Source: Hymenoscyphus infarciens
Lineage: Eukaryota; Ascomycota; Leotiomycetes; Helotiales; Helotiaceae
Assembly: GCA_001414345.1 (NCBI GenBank)
Contig: LLCB01000007.1
Span: forward strand, 310,001-374,000
DNA: 64,000 bases
Direction: 5' to 3'
Below are positions 50,401 to 62,474 of the stretch, in pieces. The position numbers and the translations under genes are program-made. Positions within the stretch are counted from its first letter, which is position 1, and each line of letters opens with the position of its first letter. The notes under the pieces were generated by a model. The model did not search any database and was not told the DNA's origin. It saw only the letters and a list, made by a program, of their open reading frames with translations.

Positions 50401-52336
50401 CTAATTAGTGAACGTATAGATTAGATACTTAGTTACTTCATATATTTCTACTATAGGCATGCTTATATAAAAGTAAACTTAATATTATTAGTAGACTCCT
50501 CTTCTCTAATTATAACTCCTTCTACTGTTTAACAACTTTTTGATAATATACTATAAACGCTTCTTAAGACAGGAAGTACCGATTATAAATATCGACTTCT
50601 TACTAACCTTCTTTCATCCGCCGAGATAATTCATACTCTCTAAGACACTTATTCACCTAAAACCTAAATTCTCTTTTACCTACTAAGTAGAGTATAAACA
50701 GACTTTTAACAATATTTAAATTTAATTTAAACAACATAATAACAACACCTATAATATAATAGACTTACTAATATCGATTCTAACGACTTTAGAAGCCTTA
50801 ACTTCGATACCGACTTCGGTACTAAAACAGGCTCTAAAGCTAGTACTAAAGCTAAAGTCGATATAGATAAAAGAGACGATTTTTGCCGCTAAAAGAGAAG
50901 AGGAGTACGCTAAAGGAGAGAACGAAGACCTTCTTCTTTAGAATGAATTTCAAGTAGACTTTGAAGGATAGGATTAAGATAAATTCGCTAAAATCTACTA
51001 ATCTACTACTACTAAGTTATAATAAACACTTTATAGAAGAGGTATATAGGTTAAGATAGATAGATATAAGATACTTATATCTTAAGTACTATATAACACC
51101 GCTACCGAGGTTAACTAAACTAAGTAGTTGAATAAAGAATTAAAAGATATAGTATTAGGAGGAGCTAGGACTAAAGACTTTAGTTCCTGTTATAAATATA
51201 TATTAGAATACGTTAAAAGATAATAAAAGCTATAATAACAATATCTACAACCTCTATAACCTCTATAACCTTTATAACCTTTATAATAATAACCTCTAGC
51301 TGAAAATATTACTCGAAATATCTAATCTAAGACGAAGGCTAGAGACGAAGCTTTATAAGTATCTACTATATAATAATAATAACTAACACCTTCGACAACT
51401 ATCTTACTAACTAAAAGAAAAGACCTAAGCGATCTAGTACGACCTTTAATCTAATCTTTAAGTCTATTAAAAGACGACTAGACCTCCTTCTTTATATTTT
51501 ATTAATTTAGCAAAGATACTAGTAGCGACGATTTCGATAATGCCTTCAAGTATCTAGAATATGATCGGCGATAAGATGATTATAGTAGAAGGCTACTAGT
51601 ATAAATAAATATAGTATATTTTGAAGATGAATTGCCTTCTCGAAGTTTAAAGGGTTAAGACTACTCTCGCGTATTAGGCACTCTTATAAAAGTATATAAG
51701 AACGATTAAAAGTATAGTAGAAAAGAAGACAACTTTGTAATTAAAGTTATAATATTTAAGGATATATATAAGAGAAGTAGGGTATTATTAGCGATTTACT
51801 CTCTTATCTTCTCTACTATGTTAAAAGGCAACGCTTCGAATTACTTCTATACTATACTTTTTAACGAAAATAACGATTAATCTTTTAAAGTTTTATCTAT
51901 GTTTATATAACGATACTTTAAAGATAAACTTTATAAAAGAGGCTAATTATCTAAGTAAAATAACATCGATTTATAGGAAATAATTTAAGTAACTAGAGTA
52001 TTAATATTAAGCTCTTTTAAGGACATATTATTAAGACTTAATTTACTAAGATTTTCTCTCTCTACTGATTTTCGTACTAATAGTTAATTTTTAAATAAGC
52101 TAATTTTAGTGTATGAAAAGGTCTTAGATTATGCTATTATAATATCAACCTTACTCTAAGACCCTTTAATTTCTAATACTATTACTCTTCTACGAAGTTT
52201 AATCTAATTATATATAAAAGTCTATCTAGAGATAGTTATAAACGAAACTATAATAACTAAGAGACACTTCTATAAGAGCGGATAATATAGTACGAATAAA
52301 TTCGGTAATATAGATCGATATAAGAAGAAGAGGACA

Positions 52337-55300
52337 TATTATATATATAGAAAGAATAACTATTTATCTTAAGATTATAGTTAAAAAGAGTAAGACTATT
52401 ACTTCGCTAAATAGACTAATAAGAATTCTAGATACTTTAAAGGTAAGCGAGATAGATATACTAGAAAGGTATATAATATAAACATAGTATATGCTTAGAG
52501 TATATAAGAGGAGGAGTTATTAGAGATACTTTATATTATTACTCTATTAAAAGAAGATAGTCACTTATTAGATACTAGCTTAAACGACGAAGTTATCTAT
52601 TATAATATTACTTCTATAGGATTTATTAATAATTTAAATGCTAAATAACTTACTATGAATTTGATAAGTTTAATACGAAAACACGTTATTAATAGATATA
52701 TCTTATAAAACCTAAACGACCTAAATAACACTTCTAACGTTATATATAAATTTATAGAGGAGGTGTTTATAATAATAGCTAAAAGATATATAAAAGAGAA
52801 CTTCTTTAGTATGATAATTAATATTAGAGCAGCTTAAAAGTTAAGTATAAGATATAACTAATATCTCGTGTATATTAGACTTATTAAAAGCGTTCTAATT
52901 GACGAAGGTATAAAGAGTTAATTTAATATCTAGTTTAATAAGAGATATACTCTATCTTTAGAATCGATAACAGTTAATATACTAATTAGAAGAGCTAAAT
53001 TCTATATAGTATAATCTAATACCTCTTTTATTCTTTATATTAACGATATAGACAACTTAAATATTACCTTAAATAATCTTTAAAACGTACTTATCTAAGA
53101 GAATAAGAAAGGGACGGAAGTTAAGAGGTTCTCTATTATGTAACGATTTAGATACCCTTTTTTACTCTAGGATAAAGCCGTATATAACTTTATATAGAAG
53201 TATCTAACCTTTCTTATAGATATTAATATTTAACGACTTTATAGGCGATTTAGCTATCTATTAGTACTAAGATTATAACGTATACTAGAAAGAGCTAGGT
53301 ATTATATTAACTAAGGCATCTTTTAATATCTTACTAAATTTTGCGAATACTATTAAAAGCATAGAAGTTCGCCTAGCTGATTTAAGTTCACTTTTTATAA
53401 TAACCTTAAATTTAATTATAGTGTTTTGATTAATACTTTCTTTCTTAATAAGTAGGCGGTCTTATACTATATAGACGAAGTAATAAGGTATTAAGTAGAT
53501 GACTTTTTACTAGATATAAAAGCAACGACTATATAAGAGGTTTTCTAAAGATATTAGATTAATATATATCTTAGACTCTCTAATTATATTATTATAGATA
53601 CTAGGATAAACTTTATTAGAAAGGACTTTATACACTCTATTACTAGAATAGGTACTATAGTGAAAACTATACTAGTTAAGGCATATAATTCAATTGATAT
53701 AGTAGAACGTTACTATAGACTAATTCGACGGGTATACGATATTATACGTAACTAAGAGCTATATCTCTTATAAAGTTTAGCACTTTAAATAGCTTTCAAA
53801 GTAATTAATAATATAACAGGCTTAAATAGACTAGTCTCTACTCTATTAGTATATAGAGCATATACTTAAATAACTATATCTAACGTACCTTTATAACCGA
53901 TTTCCACAAGGTCTAAAACTTATAAAAAGGCTACTTAAGAGGTATAAAAGTGGATTATATCTTATTAAGTTAAAGAAGCTCTTAATATATAAAATAGACC
54001 GATTAACTAAGTTAAAGACTTGCTCTTGAATTTAGACGTTTTAGTATAAAGGGAGTATATAAAGTCTTAGATAGGACCTTTTATCCTTTAAGGAATCAAA
54101 AATAAGGACTATATTATAGTACTACTAAGCGGCTCTATAAAGTTTTAATCTATAGTTATAAAGCTATACTTTATTAAAACTTCTAAAACTTCTAGAATAG
54201 CACCGGCGACTAAGAAAGTTTCTAGTATAGTACTATCTAAAACGATACTATAACTCTATGAAAAAGAGAGAACTTTTAAGTAATAGAGTAGGTAAGAAGT
54301 GAACTAAAGTAACTAAGATATTAAATAATATTTACCTTCCCTCTAATACTAACTTTAATAGTTATAAATCTGCTAAAATACCGATGTTCTAGAAACTATA
54401 CTAGAACCTCTTTAGAAGCGCGGACGTAGACGGCTTTAAAAGTATCTAAGACCTTTAAATAGGTCTTTCGAAGTATTATTTTAATAGTTAGACACTTTTG
54501 TAGACGATTTCGACTATATTACTCTTAAAGATATTAGAACTTTTCTTATTAATTTAAGTAAACTTTATAACGTTGAAGTATTTATAGCTAATAATAGTAT
54601 AGTATATATTAAGTTATAATAAAAGAAGATTAATAGATTAACTAATTAAGGTGTTTTTAAGATTATTACTTAGAAGGAGTTATCTTCTAATACTAGAATA
54701 TTTAGATCACGCTTTATAGATAATATTAAATTTAAAGGTATAGCACTTACTTTTATAAAGTTAAGATTAGTTATTTAAGTATATAATAATACTAGGAAGT
54801 TACTAGTCCTTACCTAAGCGCCTACTATTTAGAGAGTGAGCTAGAGAATAATCCTTATACTTATTATAATACTTCTAGGCTTATAAGTATTTATTTAGAA
54901 TATTATATAAGTATATATATAATTGTTAACTAACTTAAATTAGAAATTCTTTATACGCTCTTTTAAAGGTTATCTCTAATAAGAAGATATATTCTTTAAG
55001 GTAATTAGACTACTATATAGTATTCTAGAAGCTAGTAATTACTAGTTTATAACATACTATAAATACTATATTATAAGGCTTATAATAGAATAGTTAACTT
55101 TCGACCTCTATCTTTTATATACTAAATTATACTAGTACGACGAGTAAGCAAAGTTAGATACCTCTTTTAGTATAGTAGGCTTTTAAACTAATAATACTCT
55201 TATACTCGCTAATAACGCTTTTACTAATAAAGAAGAGCTTACTATTAATAAAGCCGGATTTATATCTAAGAAGAGAGAAGAGCTTACTATTAACTATCTA

Positions 55301-56140
55301 ATCAAATTTAATAAAAGGCTAATTACTAAGTATTATAACGGCTTTATATCTCTTACTTAGGATTACGTAAAATACTTAGATTTAGTATAAAAGGCCTTAT
55401 CTAAGATATCTAATATAAAAGAGATATTATATATAGTAGATACTAAAGATTAATATATTACTTAATATACTAGAAGAGTATACTTAGCTACGGTATCTTA
55501 GCCTAAGACTGCTTTTAACTTATTATATATTACTTAAACTATTAATTCTTAAGATGACGATATTTTACTTCTTAATAAGTAAATTTAATAGTAAATTGAT
55601 AATCTCTTAAGAGGACTTAAATTCGTTAAATTAGATAAATCTTCTTTAAAGTTATATACCTTTACTAATAGATTATTTACTAATAATAAGAACTTATCGT
55701 TATAAATCGGCTATATTATTATACTTATAGATAAGGACGATAATGTTAACATTTTATATTAGTCTTCTACTAAGTATAAGAGAGTTACTCGTAGTATTTT
55801 AGTATTAGAATTATATACTATAAGCTCTAGATTTAATATCGTAGCCTTAATTAAATCAACTCTTGAAAGTATTCTAGGATTTAAGATTCTACTTATAGTA
55901 TATACTAATTTAAAGTCTATCTATGAATATATAGCTAAATTAGGTATAACTAAAGAGAAGCGATTAATAATTAATATTATATATCTATAAGAGGTGTATA
56001 AGTTAAGAGAAATTAATAAGATTAAATAGATCGACGGTAAGAGTAACTCTACTAATACTATAACTAAAAAGAGTTACTACGATGCCTTATAAAAGCTGAT
56101 TAATATAAATAAGCTAGATATTAAGCTTATAGAATAGGTG
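52337..56140 (+). pseudogene. Gag-pol remnant of the copia element
   Basis: At 52337-52378 a zinc-knuckle spacing (CX2CX4HX4C) is readable with tyrosine codons at all four metal positions and one stop, which RIP changes of TGT and CAT would produce. From 53591 an integrase-like stretch reads IIDTRINFIRKDF and later VERYYR. From about 55708 an RNase H-like stretch resembles the end of copia polyproteins. The frame is broken by many stops and cannot make protein. Only described here; no repair is attempted. Confidence 0.6.
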
Positions 56141-56286
56141 GAACGGAATGAGAGATAATAGAGAATAGAAATAGAGCCTTCTTATTAGTTAAGGACAGAG
56201 AATAGAGAGCTCTAATTAGTTAGATCGGATAGGAGATTTTGATAACTTTTGGAGTACTAACTTCTATTGTTTTAAAGAAGTGCTAG

Positions 56287-56457
56287 TGTCGGTATATATT
56301 TAAGAGGTAAATAGCGATTCGGATTAGTACACGTGGGTATACGTGCTTCTCGCTTAAGAGCTACTTAAGTAGGCATCGTAGCTAGCTTTACTCGGTATAT
56401 ACGAACGATAATATAACTCTTTTTACATCGCTTTTATAACCATAAGTCATACTAACA
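56287..56457 (+). repeat. 3' LTR
   Basis: 171 bp, begins TGTCGG and ends ACTAACA, so it keeps the canonical TG...CA ends. It is followed directly by the CTCTT duplication. Confidence 0.92.
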
Positions 56458-56972
56458 CTCTTTAAGTTAATCCTTTATAGCTTTATTCTTCTTTCTAGCC
56501 TTATTTCTTAGCTTAATAGTCTTCTTAGTATAATCTCTAAACTTTAATAAATTAGTAGTAGAGGAGTTATTACTATTATAATCTTACTAGTACTTATTAT
56601 TAGAGAAGAAGAGTAATTTAATTACTTTTTTACTCTTAAAAATACTCTTAAATTTTATAGTAGGTTTCTTCTAAATTCAAGGCTTTTAGAGCTTAGCTTA
56701 AGGTATAGTAGTATTTTAGTTATAACTATATTTACTATAAAAGATACTACTAATAGGCTTTCTATAAGTAAGGTAAAAAGGTATAATAGTAATAGTATAT
56801 AGAAGAGGTATATAGAAGAGAATTACAAATCTACGAGTATATAAAAGTAGTAGTAGAAGGATAATAGTAGGATCTAGAGTATAAGGTATATAAGAGTAGA
56901 GACTTTAACTCGTACCTTTTTAATAACTATAACTTCTATAATAATCGAGTATATATAATTTTAGTATAATCG

Positions 56973-57124
56973 AATAGCCTTAATATATAATTCTCTTAAC
57001 TTTAAAGTATAATTAAGTATAAAAGGTAGTAGTAGAGTACTTTAAATTATTATATATTTAGGTGCTAATACGCTAAAAAGTAGATTTTCTAAAATGTCTA
57101 AGAGAGTCGCTAACAGCCACCATA
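56973..57124 (-). repeat. Right terminal inverted repeat
   Basis: About 152 bp, the reverse complement of the left end with one gap of roughly 10 bp near TTAGCGTATTAGCACC and several transition differences. Confidence 0.8.
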
Positions 57125-57130
57125 ACCCCG

Positions 57131-58878
57131 GACTTTCAAGCCTTAGGCATGAAGGAAATATAAGGCACCGACATCTGCCAAATTGAGGTCAACCTTCTAA
57201 ACAAACTCACGCCGTCCCCGCCCAAAACCCCACATCGCGATGTCTCCCCGATTTCTTCATTTTTGCCCTCTACGGACCTGACTCGAACTCGTCGTTGCGC
57301 TTCCCTACATCCGCTCTTGCATTGGGAGCGTTCCTCAAAAGTACGTAACCAGAATCTTGGGCCCTCATGAGCTCTCAGTCAGGGTCGACGTCTGAGAAGC
57401 GGAGCCTGACAGGCCTGACAAAGCCAGGGGTAAACATCCTTCCACCTAGCTTGAATATAGCCAGATCGAGATCTTTCAAATCGCGACGTGCAACGAAATT
57501 TGGCAGGGCAGGGCAGCCTCCCTACTCCGTACTCCTTACGGACAGGTAAGCTCCATTCCCAAAGATACCCCGTCCCCTCAACCGAATCCCATTTATTAAT
57601 CCCTCTGTCCCCTGCAGAATTCATCGGTAGCCGCCTTGAACACGTGGATATCGCCTGGAAGGGACGCCAAGGGTTCTCTCTCGAGCCTTTCGGCGATTCG
57701 AGTGATCACGGACGGCACGATAGGTGGTGTGAGAAGTGACCTTTTGATAAGTTTATCACGGGCCCCTTCCTACATGTCGACGATGTCGTGACCCAGGCAT
57801 GTTCAAAACGCAGATTCCTAGACCGCAGTACGAGTAGCCCTGCCTTTAATTCCTGGAGTGTTGTCCAGCTTCCTCTTCAAGCAAACAAACGGCAAATTGC
57901 AAATCCCTTCCTTCTGTTCTTCAACAATTATGCTCGAAGCCGGGTGCTATCAGTAGTTACTGCCGCAGAGACAACTGGTTTCGGTACCCTTTTCCTATCC
58001 CATCACAGATATCCTGTACATCTTGAGAGCATGCCGTGGAACAGACAGGGGACAGACTACTTTCCCATGGGAGATATGGATTGGGCACGCATCACCAAGG
58101 CGTTATTCGCTGTATGGAGAAAGCTGAGATCACAGATAGCTCCTGTTGCGTGACTTCTCCCTTCCAGTTTGAAGCGGGGCCGCATACTTCTATGTTGTTT
58201 GCTGCATTTCGAGGCTGCAACGTTGTTACTATCCTCCTACTACAGTGTGGCCGAGGAGAAGAGACCATCCTAGTACGAAAGACTTCCCCAGAATTGGCAA
58301 CCATTGTGGGGGTTGTAATCATTCCTGGACTTCCGGCTAATTGCACCTCTCCTTTCTGTTGATTCATTTGGTAGATTTGGAAATATGCTCCTGCAAAGAA
58401 CGGATCTAGGTTATCTCATCTATTTTCAGCTGGTGAACAAGTATTGGGAACCCCAAAGCACGTCTGTCTTTGTTACACCCTCATGATCCTTGGGGTTTAT
58501 GGTGGTAAGTGGATTTATTTTAGGAAGGCCTGGTTTCGGGATAATGGTTTTCTCGCTGTGTGTCGTTCAATTTGAGCCACCAAAACACAATTGGTAGTTA
58601 TGAGAGCTAGGCATGGAGGTCTGCTCCGGACTCACCTAGCCACGTGAACAACAGTTCCATTGTATATCCAAATATTGTCACTTTAATTGCATATATTTCA
58701 GCCTCAACATTTCGAATTAGTGTCATAGTCTCATCTGTGAAATAAAGTATTTGTGAGGGAGGTAGTTAGTCATCTACAGAGTCATGGATGTTGGAGCGAA
58801 AGGTTATTCATGTTGTTGAATGACTAAATAAATAGTGCCGCTTTACAACCTGGCCAAAGTGCCTCACTCCCCCTGGTC
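57131..58878. other. Intergenic region right of the transposon complex
   Basis: Composition returns to normal at 57125. The first part would originally have been the upstream region of the SCOT gene before the transposon inserted. Frames at 57367-58367 on both strands overlap one another and show no domain. No gene is supported. Confidence 0.4.
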
Positions 58879-59113
58879 GATCGAGACCAGGGGAAAAATG
58901 GGGATCATACGATTGGAAGCCGATACGCCAATCAGCGTGCTCCGATCCGGACGACAGAAAGTTGTCTTTTGGGATCGAACATTTGGGTGCGAAAAGCCTC
59001 ATGTTTTTTCAACGTCCTCGCGATGGCCGACATGTTTCCCCTGATAAGACAACGACAGCTGTTCGTCCTCGTCCTCGTCCTCCGCTTCCCGATCGCAAGT
59101 CAGGCCCGCGATC
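58879..59113. promoter_or_regulatory. GATC-motif cluster upstream of frq
   Basis: GATC cores occur at 58879, 58903, 58944, 58973, 59091 and 59110, several as CGATC or GATCGA. Neurospora frq is light- and clock-controlled through paired GATC-type elements bound by the White Collar complex. The cluster sits 530-770 bp before the frq start codon, where a promoter would be expected given a long leader. Binding is not shown. Confidence 0.4.
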
Positions 59114-59149
59114 GTGCGCTTGTCTCTGCCTCTCTCTCCTTTGCCCAGT

Positions 59150-59201
59150 GTCATCGTTATTGCCATTGTTATTGCCATTGTTATTTTGCCATTGTCATTG
59201 C
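59150..59201. repeat. ATTGCC/ATTGTT short tandem repeat
   Basis: TTATTGCCATTGTTATTGCCATTG-type units repeat about four times in the probable frq leader or promoter. Confidence 0.6.
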
Positions 59202-59280
59202 CCCGGGTGATCCTTTTCTCTCCTGTTCCAACTTCCGACTCAACCTCTGCCCATCCTCGTCGTCGTCGTCCTCGCTCCCA

Positions 59281-59313
59281 ATTCTCAGCATTCTCAGCAT
59301 TCTCAGCATTCTC
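59281..59313. repeat. 9-bp tandem repeat ATTCTCAGC
   Basis: Three full copies and one partial copy of ATTCTCAGC in the probable frq leader. Confidence 0.85.
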
Positions 59314-59645
59314 CTCCACACAAGTTCATACCTACCCAAACTCCCTCCTACATTTACTTAGATTAGCTACTACGACGATCAACTGGCACCCGCCGCTTCT
59401 CCCTTCTATATTCGACCGCTCACCCCTCCGTTCGACCGCGTCTGTCGTTTCCGCTACATTGATACCCCCTCCATTATCTCTCTACTACCTGGAGCACCCA
59501 TCTTGACCATTCTCCTCGTTGAAAGCAAAACTGTCGCCCTATACATGCACGATACTTTTGTTAATACGGCCTTTGCTGCTTCCAGCGACATTTGAACTGA
59601 ATTGGCCAGTAGTACTAGAGTCACTCTCTCACACACCATGAAAAC

Positions 59646-62474
59646 ATGCGAATGCCGCCATCCCCAACAGTAAACCAGGGCAGATTAAACCCAAACACAG
59701 CCCGCAGAAACAACCTATCGATGTCCAGACCAGACCGTAAAGGCACTTGTCCCGCAGATCACCCCGTTCCATCTCTTCATAGAGAAGATTCGAGTGGCAG
59801 CAACAATACTGGCGATGCCACGGGCCGGGTCCCCCCCTTCGAAAGAGAAGTTACAAATGGCAGAAATACAACTGGTGTTTCCGTGGACCGAGTGGTTAAC
59901 AGATGGTTCAACCGTTCGAATCAACGGCCTGAAGATGGCATTCATTCCACAGTTGGTGACGGTATGTCTACGGTGCCTGTAATGTGTATAGGTTACTGAT
60001 CGATAAACGTGCCAGATGAACCTCCGTATCTCCTCTATAATACTAGCTATGCCAATTGCGCCAACGGCTGCAGACCACAATATAAGAAACCCCCCCACAT
60101 TTCATCCAAGGGTCTTTTTTCGGCCAGCGGCAGTGAAATCTCGGAATTAAACAGGAGTGTAATCGACGATTTGACAATCAAGAATAGGAGATTACGCGAA
60201 AAGCTCCGAAAGTACGAGTCTCCATACAATCCCGATCTGGAGAAGGACAGGGCATTTGAACTGAAGATACATCGACCTATGCGCCCAAAACAAAGGAGAG
60301 CCTTGGAAGAAGCGCTTCGTGAATTCGCAGCCAGTATGGATGATGATTGGGAAAGTGATTCGGACCGCAAACCAATGAGCTCGTCGACCTCAACCAGGCC
60401 AATTTCCACACCAAACATTACAGAGCCGTCCTCGTATTCGCCCCCCGTTTTTCCAAGTTTCCATGAATCTAACACGCTCATGAGAGTATTGCCTACACCA
60501 TCGGAAGAACCACGCGTTGTTGCTGGTGTATCACCGAGCCTGGCAAATGATGAGCCAGTTGAAGATCTTCTAGCTCTCCCGCGAGATCTGACTCAGTTGA
60601 CCAATCACGAGAGGATGAAATTGATCGTTCGACGTCTTGAAGGGCTCTTCACCGGAAAAGTGACTAGGATTGTCGGCGGTCATGGGCAAGCACTACAGCA
60701 ACAAGGAATCTCACGACCCGAAGAGGGCGTCCGTGAAGCTGTTATCAAGAGTCGGGATTCAGACAATGAAAGCATGACACCAATCGGATCATCTTCAAGC
60801 GAAAAGGGCAGTGAGGATACCCGCAAAGATAATCAACGACCTACCCAACCGTTAGATCTTGATCCCGATCGTGCTCAGGTTCCATCTGATAACATGGCTC
60901 ATATCAAACACTTACATACTGGACTGTCTACTCCTCAGTTGGGCACGGATTCTGACACCCAAGGGGATTCATCAAAAGGATGGATTTACCTGAATGTTCT
61001 CTATGGAATGGCTCAGCTACACCATATTAATATTACACATGATTTTACTCGCTCTGCCGTTGCAGAACTTAGCGACAAGCTCGAGTTGCACCCAGACGGG
61101 CAGAGAATCCGGTGGCGCGGAGGCACGGAGGGTACTCACTTAAGCAGTGATAGTGATGGTCCTGGCGGAAAATCTAGAGATCCCTCGGGCGAGCCCCACA
61201 AAAAATACCGAAAGAGAACGGCAACCCGAGGGCAATTTTCGTCGACCGCTAAACAGCCAGTCTCGACAGCACCTCACCACAAAAAGTCGGATCCGCTCTA
61301 TTATAAACCCCTATTTCCTCACCCAAAGTCAGATGCCTCAGCGTCACCAGACGCGTCCAGTGACTCATCCTCACCCAGGAGAAATTGGATGGAATGGCAA
61401 TCCCATTTTCGAAGTCAAAAGGGTGGGACTAGTTCTTCTACTAGCAGTAAAAGAAGACGTGAAGATGGGCCTATTGTCTTTTATCAAGGAGCACACTTCT
61501 GCACTGACTTGTCAGGCGATCGTGGAGGCATTCGGACACCACTCCACGATACCATGGTTGGTAACGATGGGTTCAGCACTCGTACCACGGATGTTGTAGG
61601 CTTCTCATCTGGCAATACTCTTTCTCGTACACCCTCTGGCTCCCATTCGCCCTTCAGACCATTCAGAGAGTACTCTTATGGATCAGAAAGCCAAAAAGGC
61701 GAAGAGACGCAGCCCAGTACTCCCAAGCCACCAGGGAAATCTGAATGCATGGACCTAAACTTCGCTTCGAATTCTTCGCCAGCCACAACATCGCCAAAAG
61801 CTCAAATACAAGAATTCCCTGCTTCCGGTTTGGGTGGTACTAAACCCGCGGATCACTTCAGCGTGACAGTCATTACTCGACGCAGCAAAGCCAGCATTGG
61901 AGCACACAACAGGCGAAACTTGCATCCTTCTCTAAGATCCAATGTCCCAAGATTCATTCACAAAACCCTCGAGGAGACGCTGGATGCTTTCCGACCTTCA
62001 GAGGAAGAGTTCGTCACCCAGAAACTTGGATCTCTGAGCGCTGCATCGCCACCACGTCAAAATCCAGGTCCAGTCCCGAATGAGCTCCCTGTGAAAACCG
62101 AAATTATCTCCACCTGCGACCAAATTCTGAACCCATCACAATTACCCCCGCCAAGTGGATACTACGCCTCTTCGTCTAGCTCGTGTGACGGAAGCATGGA
62201 TTCCGAGTCGTCTTCTTTAGGCGTTGATGTCACTCACTTGACTGGCCGCGCGATAGCAGGAACTGCGAACCAGAACTTGGGCAATAGACCAAATATCCAA
62301 GAGCCTATGGATGTGGAGATTTATGAGGAGTCCCAAGCAGGTGATGTGAGTGGTGAGATAGACGATGATGATGAGAGCAATGAAAGCATCGATATGCTCG
62401 CCCACGCTCGCAAGGCCGACCCCGAATTCGTGTTGGCGCAAGAAAAGGAGTTTGAGATGGAAGATAGATTGTGA
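59646..62474 (+). CDS. frq: FREQUENCY circadian clock protein
   Basis: Exons 59646-59961 and 60016-62474 join in frame (donor GTATGT) to 924 residues. FRQ hallmarks are in order: NRWFNRSNQRP in the N-terminus; a coiled coil RSVIDDLTIKNRRLREKLRK (about 152-171) for dimerisation; LIVRRLEGLFTGK and GWIYLNVLYGMAQLH, which correspond to the two casein kinase 1 contact segments of Neurospora FRQ; DLDPDRAQVPSDNM; IRWRGGTEGTHLSSDSDG; basic KKYRKRTATR; FYQGAHFCTDLSGD; GLGGTKPADHF. The C-terminus is acidic. FRQ with FRH and CK1 represses the White Collar complex and times the daily loop by progressive phosphorylation. The start is the first ATG in frame; a second Met follows two codons later. It is shorter than Neurospora FRQ (989). 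Confidence 0.94.

Larger units (their letters stand above)
50230..56457 (+). mobile_element. Ty1/copia-type LTR retrotransposon, RIP-mutated
   Basis: Two 171-bp LTRs (TGTCGG to ACTAACA in the better copy) bound 6.2 kb, flanked by a perfect 5-bp duplication CTCTT (50225-50229 and 56458-56462). Reading remnants appear in the order zinc knuckle (about 52.3 kb), integrase-like (about 53.6 kb), then RNase H-like (about 55.7-56.1 kb). Integrase before RNase H is the Ty1/copia order. Stops occur throughout, so the copy is dead. It is inserted inside the larger inverted-repeat transposon and is therefore the younger of the two. Confidence 0.88.
46547..57124. mobile_element. Inverted-repeat transposon, interrupted by a retrotransposon
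   Basis: Both ends begin TATGGTGGCTGTTAGCGAC when read inward, and the same 6 bp, ACCCCG, flanks the element (46541-46546 and 57125-57130), giving an apparent 6-bp target duplication. Removing the internal copia element leaves about 4.3 kb. The sequence is extremely AT-rich with stops in all frames. On the minus strand near 49.5-50.1 kb there are long Lys-rich, helical reading remnants broken by a few stops, perhaps the old transposase. I cannot assign a superfamily: known groups with short fungal TIRs mostly duplicate 2, 3, 8 or 9 bp. Confidence 0.75.

Noticed and set aside
57367..58367. Overlapping frames on both strands right of the transposon
   Set aside because: Compositions are mixed, several overlap antisense, and none shows a family motif.
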